The notes: generated from the letters alone by a model not told the origin. A stretch of DNA of 64,000 nucleotides from Flagellimonas pelagia (GCF_003584135.1 NZ_QXFI01000026.1:248001-312000), one strand, 5' to 3'; counted from the stretch's first letter, positions 1 through 9,454 are shown. A program made the numbers and translations.

Positions 1-1
1 T

Positions 2-1126
2 TCATCATGGTATACCTGCATGTACGGGCATTGCAACCCATTTATTCTGGAAAGTGTAATGGAACAGATGCAAAGCTTGGACCAAGTGGTTTTCAGTGGT
101 TTTACCCATGAGCCAGCCGTGCGGCTTTCAGAGGAACTCGTCAAGATTCTACCCAAGAATCAACAAAAGCTGTTTTTTTCAGACAACGGTTCCACGGCTA
201 CCGAAGTGGGCATCAAAATGGCGTTGCAGTACCATTTCAACAAGGGTCAAAAACGCAATGTATTGCTGGCTTTTGAAGAAGGATTTCATGGCGACACCTT
301 TGGTGCCATGTCGGTTTCGGGGCTTTCTGTTTACAATGGCCCGTTCGAGGATTTTTTCATTGAAGTGGAACGGATCCCAGTGCCAACACCGGAAAATATC
401 GATTTCATTTTGGCCCAGTTGAAAAAGCGATTGAAGAACAACAACTTGGCCGGATTTATCTACGAACCTTTGGTTCAAGGAGCCGCAGCCATGAAAATGC
501 ACGATGCCGAAGGTCTGGAAAGGATACTCGCATTGCTCAAATCGAACGGAGTGCTGTTGATTGCCGATGAGGTGATGACGGGCTTTGGCAAGACAGGCAA
601 GAATTTTGCATCGGAATATTTGGAGACCCAACCCGACATCATGTGTTTGTCCAAGGCACTTACGGCAGGACTGATTCCCATGGGGTTGACCACATGCACA
701 GAAGAGGTGTATATGGCTTTTTACAGTGATGAGAAGGCCAAAGGCTTGTTCCACGGACATACCTACACCGCGAATCCACTGGCCTGTGCCGCAGCTCTGG
801 CAGCCTTGGAACTGCTCCAGACCGATGCCATTCAACAGAATATCAAGGATATTTCGGAATGGCATAACGCGTTTGATGAGGAAATAAGAAACCATCCTCA
901 AGTGGCCAATACAAGGCAATTGGGTGTAATCTATGCCCTAGATCTTAATGTGCAAATGGAGCGTTACGGCAATTTGAGGGACAAACTTTTTAAACACTTC
1001 ATGGATCAAGGGGTCTTTTTAAGGCCTTTGGGCAACACGATTTATATTTTGGCTCCTTATGTGACCACTAAATTCCAAATGGAACGGATTTACGGTGCGA
1101 TAAGGTCTGTTGTTGGATTGGTATAA
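2..1126 (+). CDS. bioA: Adenosylmethionine-8-amino-7-oxononanoate aminotransferase (5' end outside window)
   Basis: Class III PLP-dependent aminotransferase of biotin synthesis. It moves the amino group of S-adenosylmethionine onto KAPA to give DAPA in the cytoplasm. The open frame runs to the left edge, and residues SSWYTCMYGHCNP before the first ATG (20) match the conserved N-terminal region of BioA, so the true start lies upstream. About 50-60 residues are probably missing. The PLP lysine is in LSKALTAG (codon about 653), after the ADEVMTGFGKTG segment that holds the PLP-ring aspartate. It is 9 bp from the ketoacyl synthase downstream, which suggests one biotin operon continuing to the left. 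Confidence 0.93.
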   Translation, partial: SSWYTCMYGHCNPFILESVMEQMQSLDQVVFSGFTHEPAVRLSEELVKILPKNQQKLFFSDNGSTATEVGIKMALQYHFNKGQKRNVLLAFEEGFHGDTFGAMSVSGLSVYNGPFEDFFIEVERIPVPTPENIDFILAQLKKRLKNNNLAGFIYEPLVQGAAAMKMHDAEGLERILALLKSNGVLLIADEVMTGFGKTGKNFASEYLETQPDIMCLSKALTAGLIPMGLTTCTEEVYMAFYSDEKAKGLFHGHTYTANPLACAAALAALELLQTDAIQQNIKDISEWHNAFDEEIRNHPQVANTRQLGVIYALDLNVQMERYGNLRDKLFKHFMDQGVFLRPLGNTIYILAPYVTTKFQMERIYGAIRSVVGLV

Positions 1127-1135
1127 AACAAGGTT

Positions 1136-2299
1136 ATGCTCAAAGAACCCATTTCCATAACCGCTTTGTCATCGATTTCTGCTTTGGGAGAAACCCAAGA
1201 AGAGGTTTGGCAAGTGTACAGTAGCAAGGATGAACATTTTCTTTCGGAGGCCAATATCGGGGAACAAAAGGTTTGGGTTTCGCAATTGTCAGAATCCATC
1301 AAACTAAAAATAGAGGATTTGCGCCAGTCCGATACCAAGTACAAACTTTTGGACGATTCGGTGTTGTTTGCCATCTACGCCGCGCGAAAGGCTTTGGCGG
1401 GTGCACGCTGGGAAAAAGGAACCCAATTTGGTATCAACATAGGGTCGTCCCGAGGAGCCACTTCCCTTTTTGAAAAATATCATAAAGCGTTTTTGGATGA
1501 GGGAAAATCATCAACACTTTCCTCCCCAACCACAACTTTGGGGAATATTTCCTCTTGGGTGGCCCATGATTTAAAGTCAAAAGGCCCCGAAATTTCACAT
1601 TCCATTACCTGTTCCACGGCATTGCATGCCGTATTGAATGCCGCGGCATGGATCCAAAGTGGCATGACAGATAAGTTTTTGGTGGGAGGCAGTGAGGCAC
1701 CCCTGACCCCGTTCACGATTGCACAAATGCAGGCATTAAAAGTGTATTCCAGAGAAAAAAGCGATTATCCCTGTTTAGCTATGGATTTGGATAAAAACCG
1801 GAACACCATGGTGTTGGGTGAGGCTGCGGGACTTGCCTGTTTGGAAAAAGGCAATAAATCCAATGCCTTGGCCGTGATAGAAGGTATTGGGTATGCCACA
1901 GAACCTTTGGAGCACAGCGTATCCATTAGTACCGACGCCCAATGTTTTCAAGACTCCATGCAAATGGCCTTGAGTACTCTCGATTCCTCCCAAGTGGATG
2001 CCGTGGTGATGCACGCCCCAGGTACCATAAAAGGCGATGAATCAGAATTCAACGCCATTCAAAAGGTGTTCTGTAACAAAATGCCATTTTTGACTACCAA
2101 TAAGTGGAAAGTAGGTCACACCTTCGGAGCTTCTGGCTTGCTCAGCTTGGAAATGGCTGTTTTGATGCTTAACCACCAGAGGCCCATACCCATTCCGTTC
2201 GTCACTTACGAAGCACTTCCAAAAACCATTGAAAAAGTTATGGTTAACGCCGTAGGCTTTGGGGGTAACGCCGTGTCGATATTACTTTCCAAAAGATAA
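1136..2299 (+). CDS. Beta-ketoacyl-ACP synthase-like protein of the biotin locus
   Basis: Thiolase-fold condensing enzyme related to FabF/KAS II, 387 aa. The Cys-His-His triad is visible: Cys159 in ITCSTALHA, His293 in VMHAPGT and His328 in KVGHTFGASG. It therefore looks catalytically competent for decarboxylative condensation of malonyl-ACP. It is slightly shorter than housekeeping FabF (about 415 aa) and its N-terminal part is diverged. It starts 9 bp after bioA, so it is probably co-transcribed. A role in making the pimeloyl precursor is an inference from context only; a general fatty-acid role is also possible. Confidence 0.85.
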   Translation: MLKEPISITALSSISALGETQEEVWQVYSSKDEHFLSEANIGEQKVWVSQLSESIKLKIEDLRQSDTKYKLLDDSVLFAIYAARKALAGARWEKGTQFGINIGSSRGATSLFEKYHKAFLDEGKSSTLSSPTTTLGNISSWVAHDLKSKGPEISHSITCSTALHAVLNAAAWIQSGMTDKFLVGGSEAPLTPFTIAQMQALKVYSREKSDYPCLAMDLDKNRNTMVLGEAAGLACLEKGNKSNALAVIEGIGYATEPLEHSVSISTDAQCFQDSMQMALSTLDSSQVDAVVMHAPGTIKGDESEFNAIQKVFCNKMPFLTTNKWKVGHTFGASGLLSLEMAVLMLNHQRPIPIPFVTYEALPKTIEKVMVNAVGFGGNAVSILLSKR

Positions 2300-2370
2300 C
2301 TTTGGTCACTAACGATTATCCGTTCAAAGTCTTATCTTAACAAATAGTACCAACTTTAAATTTTGTTGCC

Positions 2371-2946
2371 ATGGAAAATTGGTTTGCAGCACTTACACTT
2401 TTTGAGAAAGTCTATTGGATCGTTGCCATTGCAGGTTCTGCCATTTTATTGGTGCTCGTTGTCATGACGCTAATTGGCGGCGATGTAGATGATATGGGCG
2501 ATGTGGATGCCGACATTGAAGCGGATACCGGCATCGATTTTCAGTTTTTGTCCTTCAAGAACCTAATGGGGTTTTTTACCATTTTCGGTTGGTCTGGAAT
2601 TGCGTGTATTGAAAGTGATTTGTCTACCGGACTCACCATTTTCATTTCGGTGATTTGTGGATTATTGATGATGTTGGCCATGGCCTCTTTGTTCTATTAT
2701 CTGGCCAAGTTACAGAGCAGTGGCACCCTCAACCTAAAAAACGCAGTGGACCAAATAGGCGAAGTATACCTTACCATCGGGGCCAACCGTAGCCGGATTG
2801 GAAAGGTTTCTGTAAATGTCCAGGGTACTTTAAGGGAACTTCAGGCCCTTACCGATGAAGGTCAGGACCTAGTACAGGGCAATGTAGTGAAGGTCCAAGA
2901 CGTGACTGACACCGGAATTTTGATCGTTAATCTTTTAAATAAATAA
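2371..2946 (+). CDS. NfeD/YuaF-like membrane protein with C-terminal OB fold
   Basis: 191 aa. A first hydrophobic segment (about residues 14-36) is followed by a very acidic linker rich in Asp/Gly, then two further membrane segments (about 65-115). The C-terminal soluble part (about 125-190, GEVYLTIGANRSRIGKVSVNVQG) looks like the OB-fold of NfeD-type proteins. Such proteins are normally partners of flotillins, and a flotillin begins 5 bp downstream. The likely role is in organising a membrane microdomain with that flotillin. The exact function is unknown. Confidence 0.75.
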   Translation: MENWFAALTLFEKVYWIVAIAGSAILLVLVVMTLIGGDVDDMGDVDADIEADTGIDFQFLSFKNLMGFFTIFGWSGIACIESDLSTGLTIFISVICGLLMMLAMASLFYYLAKLQSSGTLNLKNAVDQIGEVYLTIGANRSRIGKVSVNVQGTLRELQALTDEGQDLVQGNVVKVQDVTDTGILIVNLLNK

Positions 2947-2951
2947 TCAGC

Positions 2952-4391
2952 ATGCTAACACTACCATTACAAATGGGCGGAGGGGCCACATTACTGGCCA
3001 TTGGTTTCGCCATACTGTTTTTCTTTATCATCATTATCTCCTTTATCCGAAGGTATAAAAGATGTCCATCGGACCGTATACTTGTGGTTTATGGTAAAGT
3101 GGGAACCGGAAATTCAGCAAAGTGTATCCATGGAGGGGCGGCCTTTGTTTGGCCGGTCATTCAGGATTACGAATTCTTGGATTTGACTCCAATTTCCATC
3201 GAAGTTGATTTAACCAATGCCTTGAGTAGGCAGAACATCCGGGTGAACGTACCGTCACGTTTCACCATTGGTATTTCTACGGAACCTGGCGTGATGCAGA
3301 ATGCCGCAGAACGACTTTTGGGACTTGGTTTGAAGGAAGTACAGGAATTGGCCAAAGAAATCATTTTTGGTCAGTTGCGTTTGGTTGTAGCCTCCATGGA
3401 TATTGAGGAAATCAATGCCGATAGGGATAAGTTCCTGACCAACATTTCACAAAGTGTGGAGTCGGAATTGAAGAAAGTGGGTCTAAAACTCATCAACGTG
3501 AACATTACCGATATTGTTGATGAATCAGGTTATATCGAAGCCTTGGGTAAAGAAGCTGCCGCCCACGCTATCAACGCCGCTAGAAAATCGGTGGCGGAGA
3601 AGAATAGGGATGGAGCCATTGGTGAGGCCAATGCTCTGCAAGACGAACGTTCCCAAGTAGCGGCGGCCAATGCCAAAGCGGTGGAAGGGGAAAACTTGGC
3701 CAAAATTAATGTCGCCAATTCGGATTCGTTGCGTCGTCAACGGGAAGCTGAGGCCGAAAGAACCGCTATTGCCTCTGAAAAAGTACAGGCTGCAAAAGCG
3801 TTGGAAGAATCCTATTCTGCTGAACGTGATGCGGAGATTGCCAGGGCAGAAAGGGAGCGTAGTTCCCAAATGGCCGATATTGTGATCCCAGCGCAAATCG
3901 ATAAGCAAAAAGTAGAGATCGAAGCGGAGGCCGAGGCCGAACGCATTCGAAGAAAAGCCAAAGGTGAGGCGGATGCGATCCTGTTCAAGGCGCAAGCGGA
4001 AGCCAAAGGTATTTTTGAGGTATTGACCAAGCAGGCCGAAGGTTTGGACAAGATCGTGAAGGCTGCAGGCAACAATCCAAAGGATGCGGTGTTGTTGCTC
4101 ATTGCGGATAAATTACCTGAACTGGTGGAAAAACAGGCTGAGGCCATTAAAAATATCAAGATTGATAAGGTCACCGTTTGGGATTCTGGCACCAAATCCG
4201 AAGATGGCAAGAATTCCACTGCCAATTTTATTTCGGGGATGTACAAGTCGGTTCCGCCTTTACAAGAAATGTTCAACATGGCCGGAATGGATCTTCCTGA
4301 GTATTTGAAAGGGAAAGATGTGAAAGCCATTGAAAGTGATAAAAAACCGACAAAACCTTCCAAGGAATCCGATGATGCCAAAGAAGAATAG
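2952..4391 (+). CDS. Flotillin family protein (SPFH/Band 7)
   Basis: 479 aa. One N-terminal membrane segment (about 10-30) is followed by an SPFH/Band 7 domain (about 35-200). Then comes a long Ala/Glu/Lys-rich coiled coil (about 200-370) with the AEAEAERIRRKAKGEA repeats typical of flotillins. The C-terminus is a Lys/Asp/Glu-rich tail. Flotillins oligomerise at the inner membrane and scaffold protein-lipid microdomains. It lies 5 bp after the NfeD-like partner, the usual bacterial arrangement (compare yuaF-floT). A hairpin terminator follows directly. Confidence 0.92.
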   Translation: MLTLPLQMGGGATLLAIGFAILFFFIIIISFIRRYKRCPSDRILVVYGKVGTGNSAKCIHGGAAFVWPVIQDYEFLDLTPISIEVDLTNALSRQNIRVNVPSRFTIGISTEPGVMQNAAERLLGLGLKEVQELAKEIIFGQLRLVVASMDIEEINADRDKFLTNISQSVESELKKVGLKLINVNITDIVDESGYIEALGKEAAAHAINAARKSVAEKNRDGAIGEANALQDERSQVAAANAKAVEGENLAKINVANSDSLRRQREAEAERTAIASEKVQAAKALEESYSAERDAEIARAERERSSQMADIVIPAQIDKQKVEIEAEAEAERIRRKAKGEADAILFKAQAEAKGIFEVLTKQAEGLDKIVKAAGNNPKDAVLLLIADKLPELVEKQAEAIKNIKIDKVTVWDSGTKSEDGKNSTANFISGMYKSVPPLQEMFNMAGMDLPEYLKGKDVKAIESDKKPTKPSKESDDAKEE

Positions 4392-4416
4392 TCGGAATTA
4401 ACAATTCAAAAGAAAG

Positions 4417-4443
4417 AAAACCGAAGGTCAACCTTCGGTTTTT
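4417..4443 (+). terminator. Rho-independent terminator after the flotillin gene
   Basis: Inverted repeat AAAACCGAAGGT / ACCTTCGGTTTT with a 2-nt loop and a following T run. It ends the NfeD-flotillin unit. Its right arm lies just upstream of the bioB promoter box, so terminator and promoter are packed together. Confidence 0.85.
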
Positions 4444-4456
4444 CTGTTCTATAGAC

Positions 4457-4464
4457 TATTTTTG
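4457..4464 (+). promoter_or_regulatory. Bacteroidota -7 box for bioB
   Basis: TATTTTTG matches the TAnnTTTG consensus of the Bacteroidota primary sigma factor. Only four bases separate it from the bioB ATG (4469), so the transcript should be leaderless or nearly so. No exact -33 TTG was found at the usual spacing. Confidence 0.5.
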
Positions 4465-4468
4465 GTTT

Positions 4469-5566
4469 ATGAATCAGACAAGACACGATTGGACCAAGGA
4501 AGAAATCCTTGACATATATAACAAGCCTTTGATGGAGTTGCTGTACGAAGCGGCTACCATCCACAGGCAGCACCATGACCCTAACACCGTGCAGGTTTCC
4601 ACCCTGCTTTCCATTAAAACAGGTGGATGCCCGGAGGATTGTGGGTATTGCCCGCAAGCGGCCCGTTACCACACCAATGTGGAAGGAAACGATTTGATGT
4701 CCGTGCAACAGGTAAAGGCCCAAGCTTTGCGTGCCAAGGCTTCAGGCAGTTCACGGGTTTGTATGGGTGCCGCATGGCGAAATGTAAAGGACGGTCCCGA
4801 ATTTGATCAAGTGTTGGAGATGGTCCGCGCCATCAACAAGTTGGATATGGAAGTCTGCTGTACCTTGGGTATGGTTACCGAAAACCAGGCCAAACGCTTG
4901 GCTGAAGCCGGCTTGTATGCATACAATCACAACCTCGACACATCTGAGGAATATTATACGGAAGTAATCTCTACCCGTGGGTACGAAGACCGTTTGCAGA
5001 CCATCGAAAATGTGCGTAAGACCAATGTCACGGTCTGTAGTGGCGGTATTATCGGTATGGGCGAAAGTGAGGAGGATCGTGCCGGTATGCTGGTGGCCCT
5101 TTCCACCTTGAACCCACAACCTGAATCGGTTCCCATCAATGCACTAGTGGCCATAGAAGGCACTCCGATGGAAGACCAAAAGCCCGTTGAGATCTGGGAA
5201 ATGATCCGCATGGTGGCCACTACTCGAATCGTAATGCCGGAAACCCAAGTACGCCTATCTGCTGGAAGAACGGAAATGACCAGGGAAGGACAGGCCCTAT
5301 GCTTTTTTGCAGGTGCCAACTCCATTTTTGCCGGGGATAAATTGTTGACCACGCCCAATCCCGATGTTAATGAGGATATGGAAATGTTCAAACAATTAGG
5401 GTTGATTCCACAAAAACCGTTCATCAAGATTTCACAGCCTCAAACTGTGGAAGCTGCCGATTCCCAATTTACATCCTTGGGAGAAAAACCGAAATGGTCC
5501 AGACCAGGCCATACCATCGAAAGGAACGAATTGGCCAAGGAAAAGGGGGTTGTTTCCAAAAGTTAA
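4469..5566 (+). CDS. bioB: Biotin synthase (radical SAM)
   Basis: 365 aa. Inserts sulfur into dethiobiotin to make biotin. The radical SAM cluster motif CxxxCxxC is seen as CPEDCGYC (about residues 54-61), followed by the conserved YNHNLDTS segment and SGGIIGMGE. Length and sequence are typical. It stands alone behind its own promoter, 2.2 kb from the bioA-ketoacyl synthase pair on the same strand and separated from it by the flotillin operon. The start at 4469 is the only sensible ATG. Confidence 0.97.
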   Translation: MNQTRHDWTKEEILDIYNKPLMELLYEAATIHRQHHDPNTVQVSTLLSIKTGGCPEDCGYCPQAARYHTNVEGNDLMSVQQVKAQALRAKASGSSRVCMGAAWRNVKDGPEFDQVLEMVRAINKLDMEVCCTLGMVTENQAKRLAEAGLYAYNHNLDTSEEYYTEVISTRGYEDRLQTIENVRKTNVTVCSGGIIGMGESEEDRAGMLVALSTLNPQPESVPINALVAIEGTPMEDQKPVEIWEMIRMVATTRIVMPETQVRLSAGRTEMTREGQALCFFAGANSIFAGDKLLTTPNPDVNEDMEMFKQLGLIPQKPFIKISQPQTVEAADSQFTSLGEKPKWSRPGHTIERNELAKEKGVVSKS

Positions 5567-5625
5567 GGCTAGTTAACCATTTCAAAACGTTTTAGTAATT
5601 TAGCTTTTCCTAATTCCTTGAAATC

Positions 5626-6501
5626 TTGAAGCTGAACCTTGAACAGATACCTAGGGAAAAGACCCTTTCGAAAAGGGAATTTATCCAAAACTATTTCAAG
5701 CCCCAAAAACCTGTTGTGATCGAAAGGTTTATTGAGGATTGGCCAGCCTATTCCAAATGGAACTTGGAGTATATGAAACAGGTGGCTGGCGATAAGGAAG
5801 TGCCCCTGTATGATGATCGTCCCGTAAAACACGACGAAGGGTTTAATGAGCCCCATGCCAAAATGAAGATGTCGGATTACGTGGATTTGTTGAAAAGTGG
5901 GCCAACGAGATACCGTATCTTTCTCTGGAATGTTCTCAAAGAGGTTCCTGAACTTCAAAAGGATTTCACCTACCCCGATTTTGGATTGAAATTGATGAAA
6001 GGTTTGCCCATGCTGTTCTTCGGCGGGGAAGATTCCTATACCTTCATGCATTACGATATTGATTTGGCCAATATTTTCCATTTTCATTTTGAAGGAAAGA
6101 AACAATGCATCCTTTTTTCACAGGAAGAAACCAAATATCTCTACAAGGTGCCACATTCCTTGATTACCAGGGAAGATATCGATTTTGACAATCCCGATCT
6201 GGACAAATGGCCGGCACTGCAACATGCTAAAGGCCATATTGCGGATTTGGAACATGGAAATGTGCTGTACATACCGGAAGGGTACTGGCACTACATGAAG
6301 TATGTGACCCCTGGATTTTCCATGAGTTTACGGTCAATCGCCAAAAAGCCTAAAAATTTAAGCAGAGCGGTGTACAATATTTTCGTGATGCGTCATTTTG
6401 ATAGCTTGATGCGCAAGATGAAAGGCCAGCAATGGATCGATTGGAAAAACGAACAGGCCCTTTTACGTACCCAAAGGTTGATGACCCAAAAGTGGAACTA
6501 G
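5626..6501 (+). CDS. JmjC/cupin-like Fe(II)/2-oxoglutarate oxygenase-type protein
   Basis: 291 aa, cupin_8/JmjC-like fold. The iron site is suggested by MHYDIDLANIFHFHFEGKKQ (HxD, about residues 147-149) and the distal histidine in PEGYWHYM. Relatives hydroxylate protein or tRNA substrates, but the substrate here is unknown. The frame opens with TTG at 5626. No upstream ATG is in frame, and the KLNLEQIPREK start suits a complete N-terminus. It is convergent with recX, with 2 bp between the genes. Confidence 0.75.
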   Translation: MKLNLEQIPREKTLSKREFIQNYFKPQKPVVIERFIEDWPAYSKWNLEYMKQVAGDKEVPLYDDRPVKHDEGFNEPHAKMKMSDYVDLLKSGPTRYRIFLWNVLKEVPELQKDFTYPDFGLKLMKGLPMLFFGGEDSYTFMHYDIDLANIFHFHFEGKKQCILFSQEETKYLYKVPHSLITREDIDFDNPDLDKWPALQHAKGHIADLEHGNVLYIPEGYWHYMKYVTPGFSMSLRSIAKKPKNLSRAVYNIFVMRHFDSLMRKMKGQQWIDWKNEQALLRTQRLMTQKWN

Positions 6502-6503
6502 GG

Positions 6504-6986
6504 TTAAATTAATTCGTTAACTTTTTCAAAAACCAAATGGCTTTCCCAGCCACGGTACAACAGATAATCGGCTAATTTTTTCTTTCTTTTTTGGATGTTG
6601 GTTTCCCTGATCTGATCCAATCGTTTTTGGGCGAGTTCTTCCAAGGTGTCGAGGTAATCCCCATCATTGATTTCTTTTAGCGCACTCTTGATGTTGAAAG
6701 TGGAGATTTGTCGTAACTGAAGTTCTCGTACAATTCGGTTCCTACCCCATTTTTTAATATTGAATTTTCCACGGGCATAACTCTTGGCAAAACGTTCCTC
6801 GTTCAAATAATTTTCTTGGATGAGGTGCCCTATAATTTTGTCAATAGCTTCGGGAATCATGTTCATCCCCTTGAGTTTTTCCACCACCTCTTGATGGCAA
6901 CGCTCTTGGTAGGCACAGTAATGTTCCATTTTTTTGGTGGCCTCCGTAACCGAAACAAATGATTTTTTGGGAAAATGGTTCGGCAT
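6504..6986 (-). CDS. recX: Regulatory protein RecX
   Basis: 160 aa. Modulator of RecA filaments, built from three-helix repeats. Typical segments are the three-helix units around IIGHLIQENYLNEERFAKSYARGKF, KKWGRNRIVRELQ and KRKKKLADYLLYRGW. The length is usual for the family. No recA is in the window. The start ATG lies 2 bp after the stop of the lipoprotein glycosidase gene on the same strand, so they may be co-transcribed. Confidence 0.93.
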   Translation of the reverse strand: MPNHFPKKSFVSVTEATKKMEHYCAYQERCHQEVVEKLKGMNMIPEAIDKIIGHLIQENYLNEERFAKSYARGKFNIKKWGRNRIVRELQLRQISTFNIKSALKEINDGDYLDTLEELAQKRLDQIRETNIQKRKKKLADYLLYRGWESHLVFEKVNELI

Positions 6987-6988
6987 TC

Positions 6989-9388
6989 CTATTGTTTTTT
7001 TGATATCTCTAGGGATGTGCCCTTTCCAGTAAAAATGGTTCGGTTTCCTGATGAGGTAATCTGGGCTTCACCTTGCACAATTTGATAATCATCTTGCGGC
7101 AACGCTACAATAACTGACCAATTGGGATTGGTTTGCTCTACTTTCATTTGAAGGTTGCCATCCTTGTTTTCGTACCAAATGGAAATTTCATTGTCCCCGA
7201 TTTTTACATTTTCCAAGGATGCTTGGTCCCAAGAGCTTGGCATTTGAGGTTTGATTTTGACCGTCTTATGTTGCGCCATGGGTTGAATGCCAAAAAATTG
7301 TCGAACAATGGGAAAAGCAAACGCATAAATGTTCCAGGCCTGTGTTACCATCCCATAATCTGGTGAAACTTCACAAATGCTTCCGGGTAGGGCATAGCTG
7401 AAGGTGCGGGTCATCCGCTTCAGATAATCCAGGGCTTCATCAGGTCGCCCATAATTGTTCTCGGCAACTGCTTGAACGCCTGTGGGTAGTGTCATCACGG
7501 CACCTGTATAAGAGAATACTTTACTACCTTTAAAGGAGCCCATGTCCTTTCCTGCGGATTCATCCCGATCAATCCCTGTAACGAACATCCCGAAGGGATT
7601 GGTGAATTTTTTGGCATTGTCCAATGCTGTGATGGCTTTGGAAGAATCGGCGATGCCCATTTCCATAGGAGTGTTCACCACCCAATTGTGGTAGAGCACA
7701 AAGGGCCTTGGTTGGTTTGATGGATGATCAAGGATTTGCTGTTTGGTGGTGTTCAATTCCTCAACCGCCCAAGGTTTATTCAGGGTGTCAGCCCTTACTA
7801 TGGCATCTTCTATCAGATGGATGGCCTGTTTGTCCGTTCCAATAAAATCAGCATAGGACCCAAATGGGTCAGACCAGAATTCATCGTTGATTTTTTGTTT
7901 CAAGCTGTCTGCCAATGTTTGGTACTTTTTGGCCAATTCAGGCTGTTCCAATTCGGAGGCCATTTGCGCAGCATCCGAAAAAGCTTTTTGGGTGTAGGAA
8001 GCCACATCGATCATTTCACTATTGAGACCATGAATTTCCATCATCCCAAAACCATCGGGGAAAAGATTTTGGTTGCCATCGTTTTCTGATAATAGCCAAT
8101 CCAGCCCTTTTTGTACCGTTGGGAAATACCTTTTCAGGAATTCTTTGTCTCCGTTCCAGCTATAGATTTCCCAAATCAATGATGCAAACTGGGGAGTTTC
8201 GTTAATATTTCCTTTATTGAAAACAGCTCCATTGGTGGACATTTCATGAAGGATCCGACCATTGCCATTGATGGCCATGGAAACACTATCCAAAAGTTGG
8301 ATGGTCTTTTCCACAATGTCTTCCCTGCCTATGGCCATATATCCTTTTAGGGCATATTCACTATCTCCACCAAACCACCAAGGATAATCAGGCAGTCCCG
8401 CTCCAATCCCCGTTCCGATTTCTGGTACTGTACGCACCAACCAATCACAATTGTACTTGAGCCATGTAAAGGCTTGTTCCAAGTTTTTATCCGGAATGGT
8501 AAGCTTGGTTTTGTTGGCCAATTCGGAATATCTTTCCTTCTTTTCTTGGGCAAGGGTGTAAAAGTTGTTTTGGATTGAAGTATAGTTTTCCTCCGCATCT
8601 TCCAAGGAAGTATACGATCCGGCGATGGTAAAATTCAATATAAAATTTGACTCGGCAGGAAGCTCGATCTCGTAGATCAAAGTATTGGAAACCCCGTTGG
8701 CGGCATTTGGATTCTCATGGGTCAAGGTCAAGTCAGGGGTTTGCTCGGCACCAAAAATGCTGAACCATGGATTGGAGTCATCCTTTACCACCCATTTCTT
8801 TCCATCGAAGTTGGCTTCGTCCTTGCCATCAATCATGTTGGTTCGTTCTCCAAGCCAAGTGGGTCTTAAATCGGTTTGGCCATTAAATTGGAATTTCCCT
8901 GTTTTGGTTTCTTTGGAGTTGTTATGGATTATATATTGAACAAAAATGCCTTGTTTTCCATCGGGAACAAACTGAATACGTTCTACCGAAATATCTTCTT
9001 CGTCGAATTCAAACAGGTGTTTGTTCGCAAAGGGATAGTTTACGAACTCGGATGCCTTGTTGAAGGGCATCACATGACCGTTGATAATCATTTCGGCATC
9101 AAACCCATCCATAAGCTTGATGGGATGGTCCCAGATTCCTCCCATTTCACCCTTGATGTGCCATCCCAAAGGAGGGAAGCTCCCATCTTGATGGCCTACC
9201 ATATAGGTACGGTCCCCGGCAGTTACAAAAGGAGATTCCAGATAGGATGATTTCCCCTGGATGGAATCGGAATCTTGCAATAACCTTGATATGGGCTGTA
9301 CTGTTTGTTTGGAGCAGGCCGCAAGAAGGAAAATAAATATCAGTAATAAAATTGGTCTCAATGGTGTGCCTTGCATTGGTGAATGCAT
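6989..9388 (-). CDS. Lipoprotein, six-hairpin glycosidase-like (glycogen debranching/GH-like)
   Basis: About 799 aa from the ATG at 9388. A lipoprotein signal is clear: hydrophobic ILLLIFIFLLAAC with the lipobox Cys then SKQ. An N-terminal beta-rich domain (about 40-300) is followed by an (alpha/alpha)6 barrel with LPDYPWWFGGDSEYALKGYMAIG and PDGFGMMEIHG. This resembles amylo-alpha-1,6-glucosidase and alpha-rhamnosidase-like enzymes. The glycan substrate cannot be told. An upstream in-frame TTG (9424) is rejected because it lies in the terminator of the RNase G gene. An ATG at 9376 is an alternative start. Confidence 0.75.
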   Translation of the reverse strand: MHSPMQGTPLRPILLLIFIFLLAACSKQTVQPISRLLQDSDSIQGKSSYLESPFVTAGDRTYMVGHQDGSFPPLGWHIKGEMGGIWDHPIKLMDGFDAEMIINGHVMPFNKASEFVNYPFANKHLFEFDEEDISVERIQFVPDGKQGIFVQYIIHNNSKETKTGKFQFNGQTDLRPTWLGERTNMIDGKDEANFDGKKWVVKDDSNPWFSIFGAEQTPDLTLTHENPNAANGVSNTLIYEIELPAESNFILNFTIAGSYTSLEDAEENYTSIQNNFYTLAQEKKERYSELANKTKLTIPDKNLEQAFTWLKYNCDWLVRTVPEIGTGIGAGLPDYPWWFGGDSEYALKGYMAIGREDIVEKTIQLLDSVSMAINGNGRILHEMSTNGAVFNKGNINETPQFASLIWEIYSWNGDKEFLKRYFPTVQKGLDWLLSENDGNQNLFPDGFGMMEIHGLNSEMIDVASYTQKAFSDAAQMASELEQPELAKKYQTLADSLKQKINDEFWSDPFGSYADFIGTDKQAIHLIEDAIVRADTLNKPWAVEELNTTKQQILDHPSNQPRPFVLYHNWVVNTPMEMGIADSSKAITALDNAKKFTNPFGMFVTGIDRDESAGKDMGSFKGSKVFSYTGAVMTLPTGVQAVAENNYGRPDEALDYLKRMTRTFSYALPGSICEVSPDYGMVTQAWNIYAFAFPIVRQFFGIQPMAQHKTVKIKPQMPSSWDQASLENVKIGDNEISIWYENKDGNLQMKVEQTNPNWSVIVALPQDDYQIVQGEAQITSSGNRTIFTGKGTSLEISKKQ

Positions 9389-9423
9389 AAAAGTAGCATT
9401 TTGTGGCGAAACCCTTTTAAACA

Positions 9424-9454
9424 AAAAAAGCGGTCCAATTTGGACCGCTTTTTA
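9424..9454 (-). terminator. Terminator of the RNase G gene
   Basis: Symmetric hairpin AAAAAGCGGTCCA-ATT-TGGACCGCTTTTT immediately after the rng stop codon on the minus strand. The run of T on both strands could allow bidirectional action, but only rng reads into it. Confidence 0.85.

Noticed and set aside
179..919. 246-codon open frame on the minus strand
   Set aside because: It lies wholly inside bioA in antisense, with His/Cys-rich, low-complexity residues and no family resemblance.
3812..4381. 189-codon minus-strand frame
   Set aside because: Antisense shadow of the repetitive flotillin coiled coil.
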